Shown: positions 51,535-59,941 of the stretch, piece by piece
How positions within the stretch are numbered: position 1 is the stretch's first letter
How the letters are laid out: each line of letters starts with the position of its first letter
From: Spirochaetaceae bacterium
GTDB taxonomy: Bacteria; Spirochaetota; Spirochaetia; Treponematales; Treponemataceae
Assembly (NCBI GenBank): GCA_017936665.1
Contig: JAGBFB010000041.1
Coordinates: 1-64,000 of the forward strand
Direction: 5' to 3'
DNA: 64,000 bases
The notes under the pieces: model-generated
What the model saw: the letters and a program-made list of their open reading frames with translations, nothing else
The model's database searches: none
Told to the model about the DNA's origin: nothing
Position numbers and translations under genes: made by a program

Positions 51535-53047
51535 CGATTCGGGTTTCGCGAATCATGGTGATTTTGATTCTACCCGGATATTTTAAGTCTGTTTCGATTT
51601 GTTTTGCAATTCTTCTTGCCAAATCTTTTACATCGCTATCTGGAATTTTTTCGTTATTTACAAGAACTCGTAATTCTCTACCAGCTTGAATAGCGTATGC
51701 TTTTTCTACACCGTTAAAGTTTTCTGCCACAGCTTCAAGGTTTTCAAGACGTTTTACATAGTTATCCATTGTTTCCCGTCTTGCACCTGGGCGTGCAGCT
51801 GAAATTGCATCTGCTATTTGTACAATAACTGCTTCTAAACTTTCTGGCTCAACATCATTGTGGTGAGAACCAATTGCATTTACAATTCGTGGATCTTCAC
51901 CCATTTTTCTTGCCATTTCTGCACCAACTTCTGCGTGGTTTTGTTCAGAATCAGTTTCAGTACCTTTACCAATATCATGAAGAAGGGCTGCTCGTTTTGC
52001 TAAGTCTCTGTTTGCACCAATTTCAGCAGCAATCATTCCAGCGATTATTGCTACTTCTTTTGAGTGATTTAACACATTTTGCCCGTAACTTGTTCTAAAA
52101 TAAAGTCTACCTAAAGCTCTTACGCCATCTTGACTCATATTATGAATGCCAAGATCAAATAAAACTCTTTCACCTTCTTCATAGATTTTTTGCTGAATTT
52201 CACGTGTAACTTTTTGCACAACTTCTTCAATTCTTGCAGGGTGAATTCTTCCATCAGAGATAAGGCGTTCCAAAGCAACTTTTGCAATTTCTTTTCTAAC
52301 TGGGTCAAAACATGAAATTACAACTGCTTCTGGAGTATCGTCAATGATGATATCAACACCAGTTAATGTTTCTAAAGTACGAATATTACGTCCTTCTCGA
52401 CCAATAATTCGTCCTTTCATTTCATCACTTGGAAGAGAAACTGTTGTAACTGTTATATCACTTGTAGTTTCTGTTGCAATTCTCTGAATTGTTGTAACAA
52501 GTATTTCCCTTGCTTTCTTTTCTGAAGTAAGTTGAGCTTCTTGTTCAATTTTGTTTAACAATGCTTGTGCATCATGACGAGCTTCGTTTTCAAGATTTTG
52601 AATAATCAGATTTTTTGCTTCTTGAGCAGAAAGTCCTGAAATTCTTTCAAGTTCTTGTCTGTATCGTTCTTCTTCTGATGCAAGGACAGTTTCTCGTTCA
52701 GATATTTCTTTTTCTCTTTTTGAAAAAGCTTGTTCTTGTTCATCTAAAGTAATACCTCTTTTATCTAAGGTTTCTTCTTTTTGAACAAGCCGGCGTTCCA
52801 TACGTTGTAGTTCCCCACGACGTTCACGGTTCTCCCGCTCCTGTTGATTTCGCTCTCGAATGAGTTGTTCTTTTGCTTCTAGCAGAATTTCTTTTTTCTG
52901 AGCTTCTGCTTCTCTTATAGCATCTTGTTTTACTCGTTCTGCTCTTTGTTCAGAGGCAGATAGTTGAAATCTGGCATAAAGCCAGCGAATAGTCCATCCA
53001 AGAACAATTCCAGCAATAGGGAGACCGATATACAAAATAAGTTGCAT
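51518..53047 (-). CDS. rny: Ribonuclease Y
   Basis: 509 residues from the ATG at 53047 with GGAGG 7 nt upstream. An N-terminal membrane helix (LILYIGLPIAGIVLGWTI), a long coiled coil at about 30-170, a KH RNA-binding domain (GRIIGREGRNIRTLETL) and a metal-dependent HD domain (AALLHDIGKG, GSHHNDVEPE) follow in order. It is an endoribonuclease at the membrane that starts mRNA decay. Promoter at 53081-53109 is excellent. Confidence 0.95.
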   Translation of the reverse strand: MQLILYIGLPIAGIVLGWTIRWLYARFQLSASEQRAERVKQDAIREAEAQKKEILLEAKEQLIRERNQQERENRERRGELQRMERRLVQKEETLDKRGITLDEQEQAFSKREKEISERETVLASEEERYRQELERISGLSAQEAKNLIIQNLENEARHDAQALLNKIEQEAQLTSEKKAREILVTTIQRIATETTSDITVTTVSLPSDEMKGRIIGREGRNIRTLETLTGVDIIIDDTPEAVVISCFDPVRKEIAKVALERLISDGRIHPARIEEVVQKVTREIQQKIYEEGERVLFDLGIHNMSQDGVRALGRLYFRTSYGQNVLNHSKEVAIIAGMIAAEIGANRDLAKRAALLHDIGKGTETDSEQNHAEVGAEMARKMGEDPRIVNAIGSHHNDVEPESLEAVIVQIADAISAARPGARRETMDNYVKRLENLEAVAENFNGVEKAYAIQAGRELRVLVNNEKIPDSDVKDLARRIAKQIETDLKYPGRIKITMIRETRIVEYAR

Positions 53048-53080
53048 AATCAATCCTCCAAACTAGATTAGTTCACAATA

Positions 53081-53109
53081 AGAATACCATAACTTTTTTA
53101 TTCTGTCAA
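53081..53109 (-). promoter_or_regulatory. rny: rny promoter
   Basis: On the reverse strand TTGACA (complement of 53104-53109), a 17-bp spacer and TATTCT (complement of 53081-53086) form a near-consensus promoter. Confidence 0.8.
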
Positions 53110-53186
53110 ATGATACTTTATAGAGATACAATTCTTTTTGACGAAAATTTGAATGAGGAGAGTTGAAATGTAAAAAAAATATGTAT

Positions 53187-53924
53187 TTATTTTAGACTAT
53201 ATGCAATTCCTATACCAATGTAAAATCCTAAACGATTTCCGACTGCATTTGAAAACCATTCACCAATAATTTCTTCTTTGAAAACTGGTGTAAAATCATA
53301 AAATCCTGATGCATTTACTGTAACTAGGGTTTTGTTTGCAACTGTAATAGCTGCTTCTGCCCCAGCTTTTACTCCAAAAAGAAATTTATTTTGGAATGGC
53401 TCATATTCTTGAACAGAAGTATTTTCTGCATTAATAAAAATACCTTCTGAAATGCTTTTTCCTGTGTAGGACAATTTTGGTCCTAAAAATGCTGAAAGAT
53501 ATCCCATGGATGATTTAGCAAATGTATATTTACCTAAAACACTAAAATCTATAGTTTTAAACTTTCTTTCGTAAGATGAAATTGTTTCCTTTCCTTCTTC
53601 TGTATCTACGCTAATATCTGTTGTATAACCTTGATTACTTGTAATTCCAACTGTTCCTTCAATTGCAATCTTTGGTGTAATTCCAACTTGCAAATAAGCT
53701 TCTGCTCCAACAGCAAAATTACTTCTTGAAGTATTTACTACATCTTCTGCTTCCTGTTTTAAAATTCCGTAGGTATAGATTAAAGAGTATAAATCATTTT
53801 CTGCAACGATATTTCCACCTGTTACAAAATTTGGTACTAAAAATAATCTTGCTCCAACTAATGTTTGTGAAAAACACAAAAAACTTGAAAATACTAAAAC
53901 TAACATTAATAATCTTTTTTTCAT
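53187..53924 (-). CDS. Outer-membrane beta-barrel-like protein
   Basis: 245 residues. Signal peptide MKKRLLMLVLVFSSFLCFS. The mature part has alternating amphipathic strands with the pattern of small barrels: FAVGAEAYLQVGITPKIAIE, DFSVLGKYTFAKSSMGYLSA, GVKAGAEAAITVANKTLVTV, ending YIGIGIAYSLK. No sequence family is recognised. AAGGAATT lies upstream of the ATG. It follows lptB by 16 bp, so it may be the last gene of the lpt operon. Whether it works with the Lpt proteins is unknown. Confidence 0.7.
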   Translation of the reverse strand: MKKRLLMLVLVFSSFLCFSQTLVGARLFLVPNFVTGGNIVAENDLYSLIYTYGILKQEAEDVVNTSRSNFAVGAEAYLQVGITPKIAIEGTVGITSNQGYTTDISVDTEEGKETISSYERKFKTIDFSVLGKYTFAKSSMGYLSAFLGPKLSYTGKSISEGIFINAENTSVQEYEPFQNKFLFGVKAGAEAAITVANKTLVTVNASGFYDFTPVFKEEIIGEWFSNAVGNRLGFYIGIGIAYSLK

Positions 53925-53940
53925 AACAATTCCTTATAAA

Positions 53941-54666
53941 TTACATTCTAAATTCTTCGCCAAGATAAATTTTTCTTGCAATTGGCGAATCCAAAATTTC
54001 TTGCTTTCCACCTTGTGCTACAATCTGACCAGTACTAATAATAATAGCTCTATCTGTAATTTCGAGAGTATCGCGTACATTGTGGTCTGTAATCAATACT
54101 CCAATGCCCCGTTTAGAAAGCAACCTTATCATAGATTTTATATCTGAAACTGCAATTGGGTCAATACCTGCAAAAGGTTCATCCAACAAAAGGAATTCTG
54201 GTTCAATAGCAAGGGAACGTGCAATTTCTGTTCTTCGTCTTTCTCCTCCAGAAAGCGTGAAAGCAGGTTGTTTACGGATTCTTTCTATATTGAACTCACC
54301 GATTAATTCATCAAGTTTATATTGTTTTTCTGCTTTTGATAAATCTTTTCTGGTTTCTAAAACCGCCCATATATTTTGCTCTACAGTGAGTTTTCTAAAA
54401 ACAGAAGCTTCTTGTGGAAGATATGAAATCCCCATCCTTGCTCTCTTGTACATGGGAAGCCTTGTGATGCAAGTGTCATTTAGAAAAACTTCTCCACTAG
54501 TTGGGCGATAAAATCCAACTATCATGTAGAAACTTGTAGTTTTTCCTGCACCATTTGGACCAAGAAGCCCAAGGACTTCTCCTGTTTCCATAGAAAAATC
54601 TACACCTCTAACAACTTCTTTTTTTCCGAATCTTTTATATAGGGAATTAATTTTTAGTACACTCAT
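53941..54666 (-). CDS. lptB: LptB-type ABC transporter ATPase
   Basis: 241 residues. Walker [14 protein letters not shown], signature [15 protein letters not shown], Walker [14 protein letters not shown] and the LptB-typical switch [11 protein letters not shown]. It powers extraction of lipopolysaccharide-type lipids from the inner membrane with LptF/G (not in the window). AAGGAAGAATAGC precedes the ATG, 4 bp after lptA. Treponemes that lack classical LPS still carry lpt genes, so the substrate may be another amphiphile. Confidence 0.92.
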   Translation of the reverse strand: MSVLKINSLYKRFGKKEVVRGVDFSMETGEVLGLLGPNGAGKTTSFYMIVGFYRPTSGEVFLNDTCITRLPMYKRARMGISYLPQEASVFRKLTVEQNIWAVLETRKDLSKAEKQYKLDELIGEFNIERIRKQPAFTLSGGERRRTEIARSLAIEPEFLLLDEPFAGIDPIAVSDIKSMIRLLSKRGIGVLITDHNVRDTLEITDRAIIISTGQIVAQGGKQEILDSPIARKIYLGEEFRM

Positions 54667-54670
54667 TTTG

Positions 54671-55315
54671 CTATTCTTCCTTTTCGGATGAAGTATCTGT
54701 AACAGAACCTCGTACTTTTCCGTCTAAAATAATTTCTTCAGTTTCAAGATTCATAAAAATTTCGTTTGCTCTAAAATTATCTTTATCTTTAATAATTTGA
54801 GGAGTTCCAGAAAGTTCGAGGGTTTGCTCTTTTTTCTTGTAAATTGCATTTGCTCCAGTACAAGTATTTTCTTTTTGAATCAATTTAACATCAATTTGCA
54901 TATAAGCTACTTCTGTTTTTTGATTATATTCGATAATTTGAGCAGAAGCGTTTACTTCATTTTCTGTATCAATCATAGAAACGTTGCCTTTTAAAACAGC
55001 AATTTCAGTTTCTCTGTCATATTCCATTTGTTGACTTGAAAAATCAAATTCACCTTCGCTGCTTTTTCCAGAAACATTCCCAGTTGCGTTGATAAATCTA
55101 AAATCTGTTCCAGATAAAATGATTTCGTCAGCTTTAATTTCCATAGATTCTGTTTTTATGTAAGCATTTCCTGAAAGTTTTGTGTATTCTGAATTTTCTC
55201 CTGTGGAACCATTCATTTTATCTGCTGAAAAAGTGATTTCTTCCCCATAAAGAAAAATAGACATTATGGATAATAAAAGCGAAGTAAAAAATATTTTATT
55301 CTTCAAGATTTTCAT
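54671..55315 (-). CDS. lptA: LptA-like periplasmic lipid-transport protein
   Basis: 214 residues from the ATG at 55315 (AAGGAA upstream). The N-terminus [20 protein letters not shown] is a signal peptide. The rest repeats OstA-type beta strands: [58 protein letters not shown]. These build the LptA bridge that carries lipid across the periplasm. It overlaps the end of lptC by 20 bp and precedes lptB. Confidence 0.85.
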   Translation of the reverse strand: MKILKNKIFFTSLLLSIMSIFLYGEEITFSADKMNGSTGENSEYTKLSGNAYIKTESMEIKADEIILSGTDFRFINATGNVSGKSSEGEFDFSSQQMEYDRETEIAVLKGNVSMIDTENEVNASAQIIEYNQKTEVAYMQIDVKLIQKENTCTGANAIYKKKEQTLELSGTPQIIKDKDNFRANEIFMNLETEEIILDGKVRGSVTDTSSEKEE

Positions 55316-55931
55316 CTGTTGTTTCCTTGTCTTCAGTAATGATTTTTCCTGTAGTTGCATTTTTAAAAGCATATTTCCAAGTTACACCACTTGCCGAAAA
55401 TCCTTTACCTTGTATTTCAATTTGAGATTTATTTTCGGATTTTGGTTTTACATATCCAGAAGTTGGAACTTCTGTCAAATTAGAAATTGTAACAATATCT
55501 TCTGCAGAACTTGTTAGTTGTTCAGTTTTGTTATTCCATTTTAAATTTTTTGCTTCTATGTTCATATTTTGTTCGTAAGACGTAATAGAAGCGTAATTAA
55601 ACATTGTATAAACTTGAGATTTGTTATTAACTGAAAGCAACTCGGAAGTTCCTTCAACTTCGATTAAGTTATTATCGTTAAAAAGTTTGAAGTTTACATT
55701 TTTTGCAAAAGAAGAATCTAACTTGTGATATTGTTCAAGAATATCAGCTTTAATTTCTGCCTTTTTCTTTCCTTTTTCAATTTTTGTTAATGTAAGATTT
55801 TCAAATGTAAATTCAGGTGCTTTGATTTTTTCTTGTGTATCATTTGAATAATCAAGAGAACAACCTAAAAACAAAATGAGAAAACTAAAAATAATAAGTG
55901 AATTAAAAAAGGATAGAAATCTTTTCTTCAT
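55296..55931 (-). CDS. lptC: LptC-like lipid-transport protein
   Basis: 211 residues from the ATG at 55931. The N-terminus is a membrane/lipoprotein-type segment (IIFSFLILFLGC, C24) which could be a lipobox rather than the usual single LptC anchor. The domain TLTKIEKGKKKAEIKADILEQ, then NVKFKLFN-type strands, is of the YrbK/LptC superfamily. First gene of lptC-lptA-lptB. A TTGACA (complement of 55962-55967) is 17 bp upstream of a weak -10 near the ATG, and there is no clear Shine-Dalgarno. Confidence 0.8.
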   Translation of the reverse strand: MKKRFLSFFNSLIIFSFLILFLGCSLDYSNDTQEKIKAPEFTFENLTLTKIEKGKKKAEIKADILEQYHKLDSSFAKNVNFKLFNDNNLIEVEGTSELLSVNNKSQVYTMFNYASITSYEQNMNIEAKNLKWNNKTEQLTSSAEDIVTISNLTEVPTSGYVKPKSENKSQIEIQGKGFSASGVTWKYAFKNATTGKIITEDKETTDENLEE

Positions 55932-56039
55932 TGATTCAATTTTCACATCTAGTATGATTTTTGTCAACATCTAACAAACAATTGATTTACTTTTTTTTAT
56001 TCGTATTGTACAATATTATGATATTAAGGAATTTCAGAT

Positions 56040-56855
56040 ATGACAGAATTATTATCAGATAACGAATTTGAACTTTTTAGAAAACGCATTTACGATGAAA
56101 GTGGAATAACATTTTCCGAAACTAATCGTTCTATTTTGGACAGTCGTTTGAAAGAAAGACTACGAGAAAAACAATTTGATACAGTTGATAAATACTACAA
56201 TTTGATTTCTAGAGATAAAGAAGAAATGAAGGTTTTTCTTGATTCTGTTACCACAAATCTTACTAGATTTTTTAGAAATCAAGCTCACTGGGATGCTTTT
56301 GTAAATTATGTAATTCCTAAAGTAATAGAGAATAAAAAACGTAGTGGAGAATCCACAATTAAAATTTGGAGTGCTGGATGTTCTACAGGGGAAGAACCAT
56401 ACACAATGGCAATGATTCTAAAAGAAATTTTGCCACCACCTTATTCTTTTCAGATTACCGCTTCTGATATTTCTTTGAAATCATTAATGGTTGCAAAACA
56501 AGGATTTTATCCAGATTCAAGAATTGCTGGAATTCCCGATAAATATTTGAATTCTTATTTCTTAAAAACTGAAGGTGGATATCAAGTTTGTAGTGATTTA
56601 ATGAATTGTATTCGCTTTGACTACCACAATCTAAAAAACGATTCTGGATTGCGAAATTTGGATATTGTTTTTTGTAGAAATGTTCTTATTTATTTTGATG
56701 AAGCTGCTCAACTTGCAACAATAAATCGCTTTTGGGATTCTATGGCTCAAAAATCCTATTTATTTATTGGGCATTCTGAATCTCTTTTTGGCATGAAAAC
56801 TGGATTTGAATTTCTTAAGACTGATTGGGCTTGTTTATACCAAAAAAATATATAA
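56040..56855 (+). CDS. cheR: Chemotaxis protein methyltransferase CheR
   Basis: 271 residues. The CheR N-terminal helical domain (FRKRIYDESGITFSETNRSIL) is followed by the methyltransferase core with WSAGCSTGEEPYTMAMIL and FCRNVLIYFDEAAQ. It methylates glutamates of chemoreceptors to reset sensitivity. AAGGA lies about 9 nt before the ATG. cheB follows 24 bp downstream, forming the adaptation operon. Confidence 0.95.
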   Translation: MTELLSDNEFELFRKRIYDESGITFSETNRSILDSRLKERLREKQFDTVDKYYNLISRDKEEMKVFLDSVTTNLTRFFRNQAHWDAFVNYVIPKVIENKKRSGESTIKIWSAGCSTGEEPYTMAMILKEILPPPYSFQITASDISLKSLMVAKQGFYPDSRIAGIPDKYLNSYFLKTEGGYQVCSDLMNCIRFDYHNLKNDSGLRNLDIVFCRNVLIYFDEAAQLATINRFWDSMAQKSYLFIGHSESLFGMKTGFEFLKTDWACLYQKNI

Positions 56856-56879
56856 TAAAAGTTGTTTTAGAGGATTTTT

Positions 56880-58085
56880 ATGGATGAAGTAAATGTACTT
56901 GTTGTTGATGACTCAGCCTTTATGCGCAATTTAATCTCCAAAATAATTGAATCTACTCCAGGATTATGTGTTGTTGGTAAGGCAATGAACGGTAGGTTCG
57001 CTTTAGAGAAAATTCCTCTCTTGAATCCTGATATTATTGTTCTTGATATAGAAATGCCAGAAATGAATGGTATTGAATTTCTAAAACAACGAAAGATTCA
57101 AAATATTGATATTCCTGTAATCGTACTTTCGTCAGTTGCTCAAGAAGGTGCTTATGTAACTATGCAGTGTCTTTCTTTGGGTGCTTCGGATTTTATGACA
57201 AAACCTTCTTCTGGTTCTAATGATTTAAATGAGGTTGCAAAAAATCTTTCTGATGTTTTGTTGTCCTACGGAGGTCAATATAAGAAGTCTAAAGGAGCTC
57301 ACCAAAAACTTAGTTTGGATAAAAAATCTTCAATTTCTAAGACTCTTACTGGTAAAAATAATGATGCAACATCAGTTATTGCAGAGAAACGAACTTTGAA
57401 TGAATCTTCATCAAATGAAAAAAATTCAGAAAAATCTCCTTTTTCTTGGTTTTCTAGACAAGAAAAAAAAGAAATTAAAGAAATTAGAGCTTATAGAGAA
57501 CCTGGAAAAATTGAAGTTATTGCTATTGGAATTTCAACTGGTGGACCCAATGCTTTACGAGAAGTTTTTGCAAAAATAGATGCTAATATTACTCAGCCAA
57601 TTTTAGTTGTTCAACATATGCCAGCAGGTTTTACTGCTGAATTTGCCAACAGTTTGAATCAAATTTGTCCTTTGGAAGTAAAAGAAGCAAAAGACGGGGA
57701 TTTATTAAAACCTGGTAGAATTTTGATTGCTCCAGGAAGTATGCACATGTATGTTGAAAAGCGTTCTTTAGCAACTATTGTAAGATTAAGTGACGCTCCT
57801 TTGTGTAATGGACATAGACCTTCTGTTGATGTACTTTTTGAATCCGTTGCAAAATGCTTTCAAAACAGAGCATTAGGTGTAATTATGACTGGAATGGGTA
57901 AAGACGGAGCTTTGCAACTTGCAGAAATGCGTCGTGAAGGTGCTTGGACATTGGGGCAAGATGAAGAATCTTCTATCGTTTACGGAATGCCAAAAGTTGC
58001 TTACGAATACGGTGCAGTTCAAAAACAAGTTCCCCTTTCAGAAATGGCAGATGCAATCAGCAAACTTGCAAGAGAACATTGCTAG
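56880..58085 (+). CDS. cheB: Chemotaxis response regulator methylesterase CheB
   Basis: 401 residues. The receiver domain (5-125) has the phospho-acceptor Asp in VLDIEMPEMNG. A Ser/Lys-rich linker of about 70 residues follows. The catalytic domain (about 210-400) carries the nucleophile Ser in GISTGGPNAL, His in VQHMPAGFTAEF and Asp in MTGMGKDGA. It removes methyl groups added by CheR and deamidates receptor glutamines. AGAGG supplies the ribosome site. Confidence 0.95.
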   Translation: MDEVNVLVVDDSAFMRNLISKIIESTPGLCVVGKAMNGRFALEKIPLLNPDIIVLDIEMPEMNGIEFLKQRKIQNIDIPVIVLSSVAQEGAYVTMQCLSLGASDFMTKPSSGSNDLNEVAKNLSDVLLSYGGQYKKSKGAHQKLSLDKKSSISKTLTGKNNDATSVIAEKRTLNESSSNEKNSEKSPFSWFSRQEKKEIKEIRAYREPGKIEVIAIGISTGGPNALREVFAKIDANITQPILVVQHMPAGFTAEFANSLNQICPLEVKEAKDGDLLKPGRILIAPGSMHMYVEKRSLATIVRLSDAPLCNGHRPSVDVLFESVAKCFQNRALGVIMTGMGKDGALQLAEMRREGAWTLGQDEESSIVYGMPKVAYEYGAVQKQVPLSEMADAISKLAREHC

Positions 58086-58104
58086 GAAGAAAGTTTGTTC
58101 GCGC

Positions 58105-58152
58105 AAAAAAAAAGCACTAATTACTTACGATTTGTAGGTAATCAGTGCTTTT
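58105..58152. terminator. Bidirectional terminator between cheB and the lipoprotein gene
   Basis: AAAGCACT (58111-58118) pairs with AGTGCTTT (58144-58151), with ATTAC/GTAAT and TAC/GTA pairs within, and a 9-nt A-run before it. On the reverse strand this is a strong terminator for the lipoprotein gene; cheB may use it too. Confidence 0.75.
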
Positions 58153-58172
58153 GATTTTAGATTGATAAGGAA

Positions 58173-58529
58173 TTATAATTCTCGTTTGTAATAATATTTT
58201 TTATAGCCAATTTGCAAGTACCTTTTTTCAATTCTATCTTCACTTTCACCCTCATATGTAGTGTGATGTATTGCTATAAGATTTTCATTTTCTTCTGATT
58301 CTCTAAGTAATGTTATTGAATTATCTCCATTGTGAATCCATTCTCCAACTTCCCAACCTGTAATATAGTGTCCTAATGCCCATTCTCCATTTGATGCTAT
58401 TTGTAGGTCTTCAAGATTATCTGAACTCCAATATCCGTAAAATAAATCTTCAGAGGCATAAGATCCACATCCTACCAAGCTAAAAGTAACAACTAGCACT
58501 AAAAGTGCTAACAAAATTTTGTTTTTCAT
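58173..58529 (-). CDS. Small lipoprotein
   Basis: 118 residues from the ATG at 58529 (AAGGAGT upstream). Signal peptide MKNKILLALLVLVVTFSLVG with lipobox C21. The signal peptide is similar to those at 920-2670 but the mature domain (DLFYGYWSSDNLEDLQIASN, GEWIHNGDNSITLLRESEEN, then KRYLQIGYKKYYYKREL) is different in detail. The W/G-rich pattern may be distantly the same fold. It is divergent from the XRE regulator gene and shares its operator region. Confidence 0.8.
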   Translation of the reverse strand: MKNKILLALLVLVVTFSLVGCGSYASEDLFYGYWSSDNLEDLQIASNGEWALGHYITGWEVGEWIHNGDNSITLLRESEENENLIAIHHTTYEGESEDRIEKRYLQIGYKKYYYKREL

Positions 58530-58578
58530 AAAAAAACTCCTTGTAAATACTTTTTTTGTAAAAGTATCAATTATAATT

Positions 58579-58650
58579 AGTTTGCAACGCAAACTTTGGT
58601 CAAATATTACAATACTACAGTATTTATAAATAAGTCAAGTATTGCAATAC
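58579..58650. promoter_or_regulatory. Palindromic sites between the lipoprotein and XRE genes
   Basis: AGTTTGC-AAC-GCAAACT (58579-58595), AATACT-AC-AGTATT (58611-58624) and GTATTGCAATAC (58639-58650) are perfect short palindromes. The last two share the half-site pattern (A)GTATT. TATAAT for the reverse lipoprotein gene lies beside the first (complement of 58572-58577). They are candidate binding sites for the XRE protein. Confidence 0.55.
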
Positions 58651-58689
58651 AATAGTACAAAATAACTGTATTGAGGAAATGAAAAATAA

Positions 58690-58968
58690 ATGCTTAATGA
58701 AAGAATTAGAGAACTGAGACTTGCTGCTGGTTTTAGTCAAGTAGAATTAGCAGAAAAACTTGGAGTTTCTAAACAAAGTGTTTCAAATTGGGAAAACGAT
58801 AATATTCAACCATCAATAGAAATGCTTGTAAAAATATCTCGAATTTTTAACGTAAGTACAGATTTTATTTTAGGCGAAGATAATCACACATATATTGAAG
58901 TAACAAACCTTACAAAAACACAAATTCATCATGTACAACAAATAATAAACGATATAATTGGGTGTTAA
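58690..58968 (+). CDS. XRE-family transcriptional regulator
   Basis: 92 residues. The helix-turn-helix is at residues 1-60: RIRELRLAAGFSQVELAEK, VSKQSVSNWENDNIQPSIE, FNVSTDFILG. A short C-terminal tail (THIEVT-like) lacks a known effector domain. GAGG lies 13 nt upstream, a poor spacing. Likely represses itself and/or the divergent lipoprotein gene through the palindromes between them. Confidence 0.88.
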   Translation: MLNERIRELRLAAGFSQVELAEKLGVSKQSVSNWENDNIQPSIEMLVKISRIFNVSTDFILGEDNHTYIEVTNLTKTQIHHVQQIINDIIGC

Positions 58969-58993
58969 AATTTTTGTTAAGAAGAAATTTCAT

Positions 58994-59407
58994 TTAAAGA
59001 ACTTCTACAATTTCAGTTTTTCGTAGTTTTAGCAAAGTTTTAGAACAGATAAAAATTAAGACAGAAGTTATTATCAAGCCAAGTAAAACTCCAACTGCTT
59101 GGAAGATTTCAGTATTTTTTGCTTCAAATTTTATTCCAAGTTGGCCACCTAGGACAAATCCTAAAATTGCACCCAAAATTGGAACTATTAGCGAAAAAAA
59201 TCCTTGTAAAGTTTGGCTTGTGGGATTTGCTTTTAATTTTACAATATCACCTTTTTTTATTTCAAATTTTTTAGGATTTGCAACTGAAAAAGGCTTGCCT
59301 TGTTTTGCACAGCCTGATTTTTCGCAATTTATGCAAGCGTCAGTTATCAAAGGTCTAACTAATATATCTTTTTCTGAAATATCTATAATAATCGCATTAT
59401 CAACCAT
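58994..59407 (-). CDS. RseC/SoxR-reducing-system-like membrane protein
   Basis: 137 residues from the ATG at 59407 (AGGAACTC upstream). The cysteine cluster ACINCEKSGCAKQGKPF near residue 25 and two membrane helices (about 70-92 and 100-125) are the marks of the RseC/RsxC-associated family, which helps reduce redox regulators or couples to the Rnf complex. It overlaps the stop of the TPR gene by 8 nt, so it is co-translated with it. Confidence 0.82.
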   Translation of the reverse strand: MVDNAIIIDISEKDILVRPLITDACINCEKSGCAKQGKPFSVANPKKFEIKKGDIVKLKANPTSQTLQGFFSLIVPILGAILGFVLGGQLGIKFEAKNTEIFQAVGVLLGLIITSVLIFICSKTLLKLRKTEIVEVL

Positions 59408-59936
59408 AAAGAGTTCCTGAAGATTTAATATTTTGCATATATCTGGTACATTCTTTTGCACCTTCTTTGTTTCCTAATTCTAGATATGTGTCTCGTAAAT
59501 TATACAAAGCATCATAAAAATGAGGATAAATTGAAAGAGCTGTTTCAAAACTGGTTGCAGCTTCTTCGTAATCTTTTTTTGAAAAATTAAAAACTCCTAG
59601 ATTATTCCAACAATGATGGTTTGTTGGATTTAAATCTAATCCTTCGTAACAAAATCTAAAAGCGTCGTCTAAATCATTTAAAGAAAAACTTATTAAAGAT
59701 AAAGATTCTAGTAAATCTTCGTCAATGTAATTAAGTTCGTAGGCTTGCAGAAAAGCCTTTTTGGCATCTCTTTGTTTACCCATATCTCTGTAGGTTATTC
59801 CAAGATTGTACCATAAAAGATAATTTTTTTTGTCGATTGTTATGGCTCTGTTTAAACAAGCAACTGCTTCTTTGTAGTAACCTTGAGAGGCAAGTTCAAT
59901 GGCTTGTGTATTAAGATTTTCAGGAGTTTCTAGCAT
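59400..59936 (-). CDS. Small TPR protein
   Basis: 178 residues, no signal peptide. Four or five tetratricopeptide repeats (for example YLLWYNLGITYRDMGKQRDAKKAF and HCWNNLGVFNFSKKDYEEAATSF patterns, here abbreviated) fill the whole protein. It is a helical scaffold for protein-protein interaction. It lies between the polyprenyl synthase and RseC-like genes in one reverse-strand operon and overlaps the latter by 8 nt. The partner is unknown. Confidence 0.8.
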   Translation of the reverse strand: MLETPENLNTQAIELASQGYYKEAVACLNRAITIDKKNYLLWYNLGITYRDMGKQRDAKKAFLQAYELNYIDEDLLESLSLISFSLNDLDDAFRFCYEGLDLNPTNHHCWNNLGVFNFSKKDYEEAATSFETALSIYPHFYDALYNLRDTYLELGNKEGAKECTRYMQNIKSSGTLYG

Positions 59937-59941
59937 TTTAC

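Noticed and set aside
54080-54511. Antisense frame of 143 codons within lptB
   Set aside because: It is a mirror of conserved ABC-transporter sequence. The lptB motifs are complete, and the antisense frame has no start signal.
58679-58717. ATG with a nearby GAGG, out of frame with the XRE gene
   Set aside because: It opens only a dozen codons before a stop and the XRE helix-turn-helix is in the frame starting at 58690.
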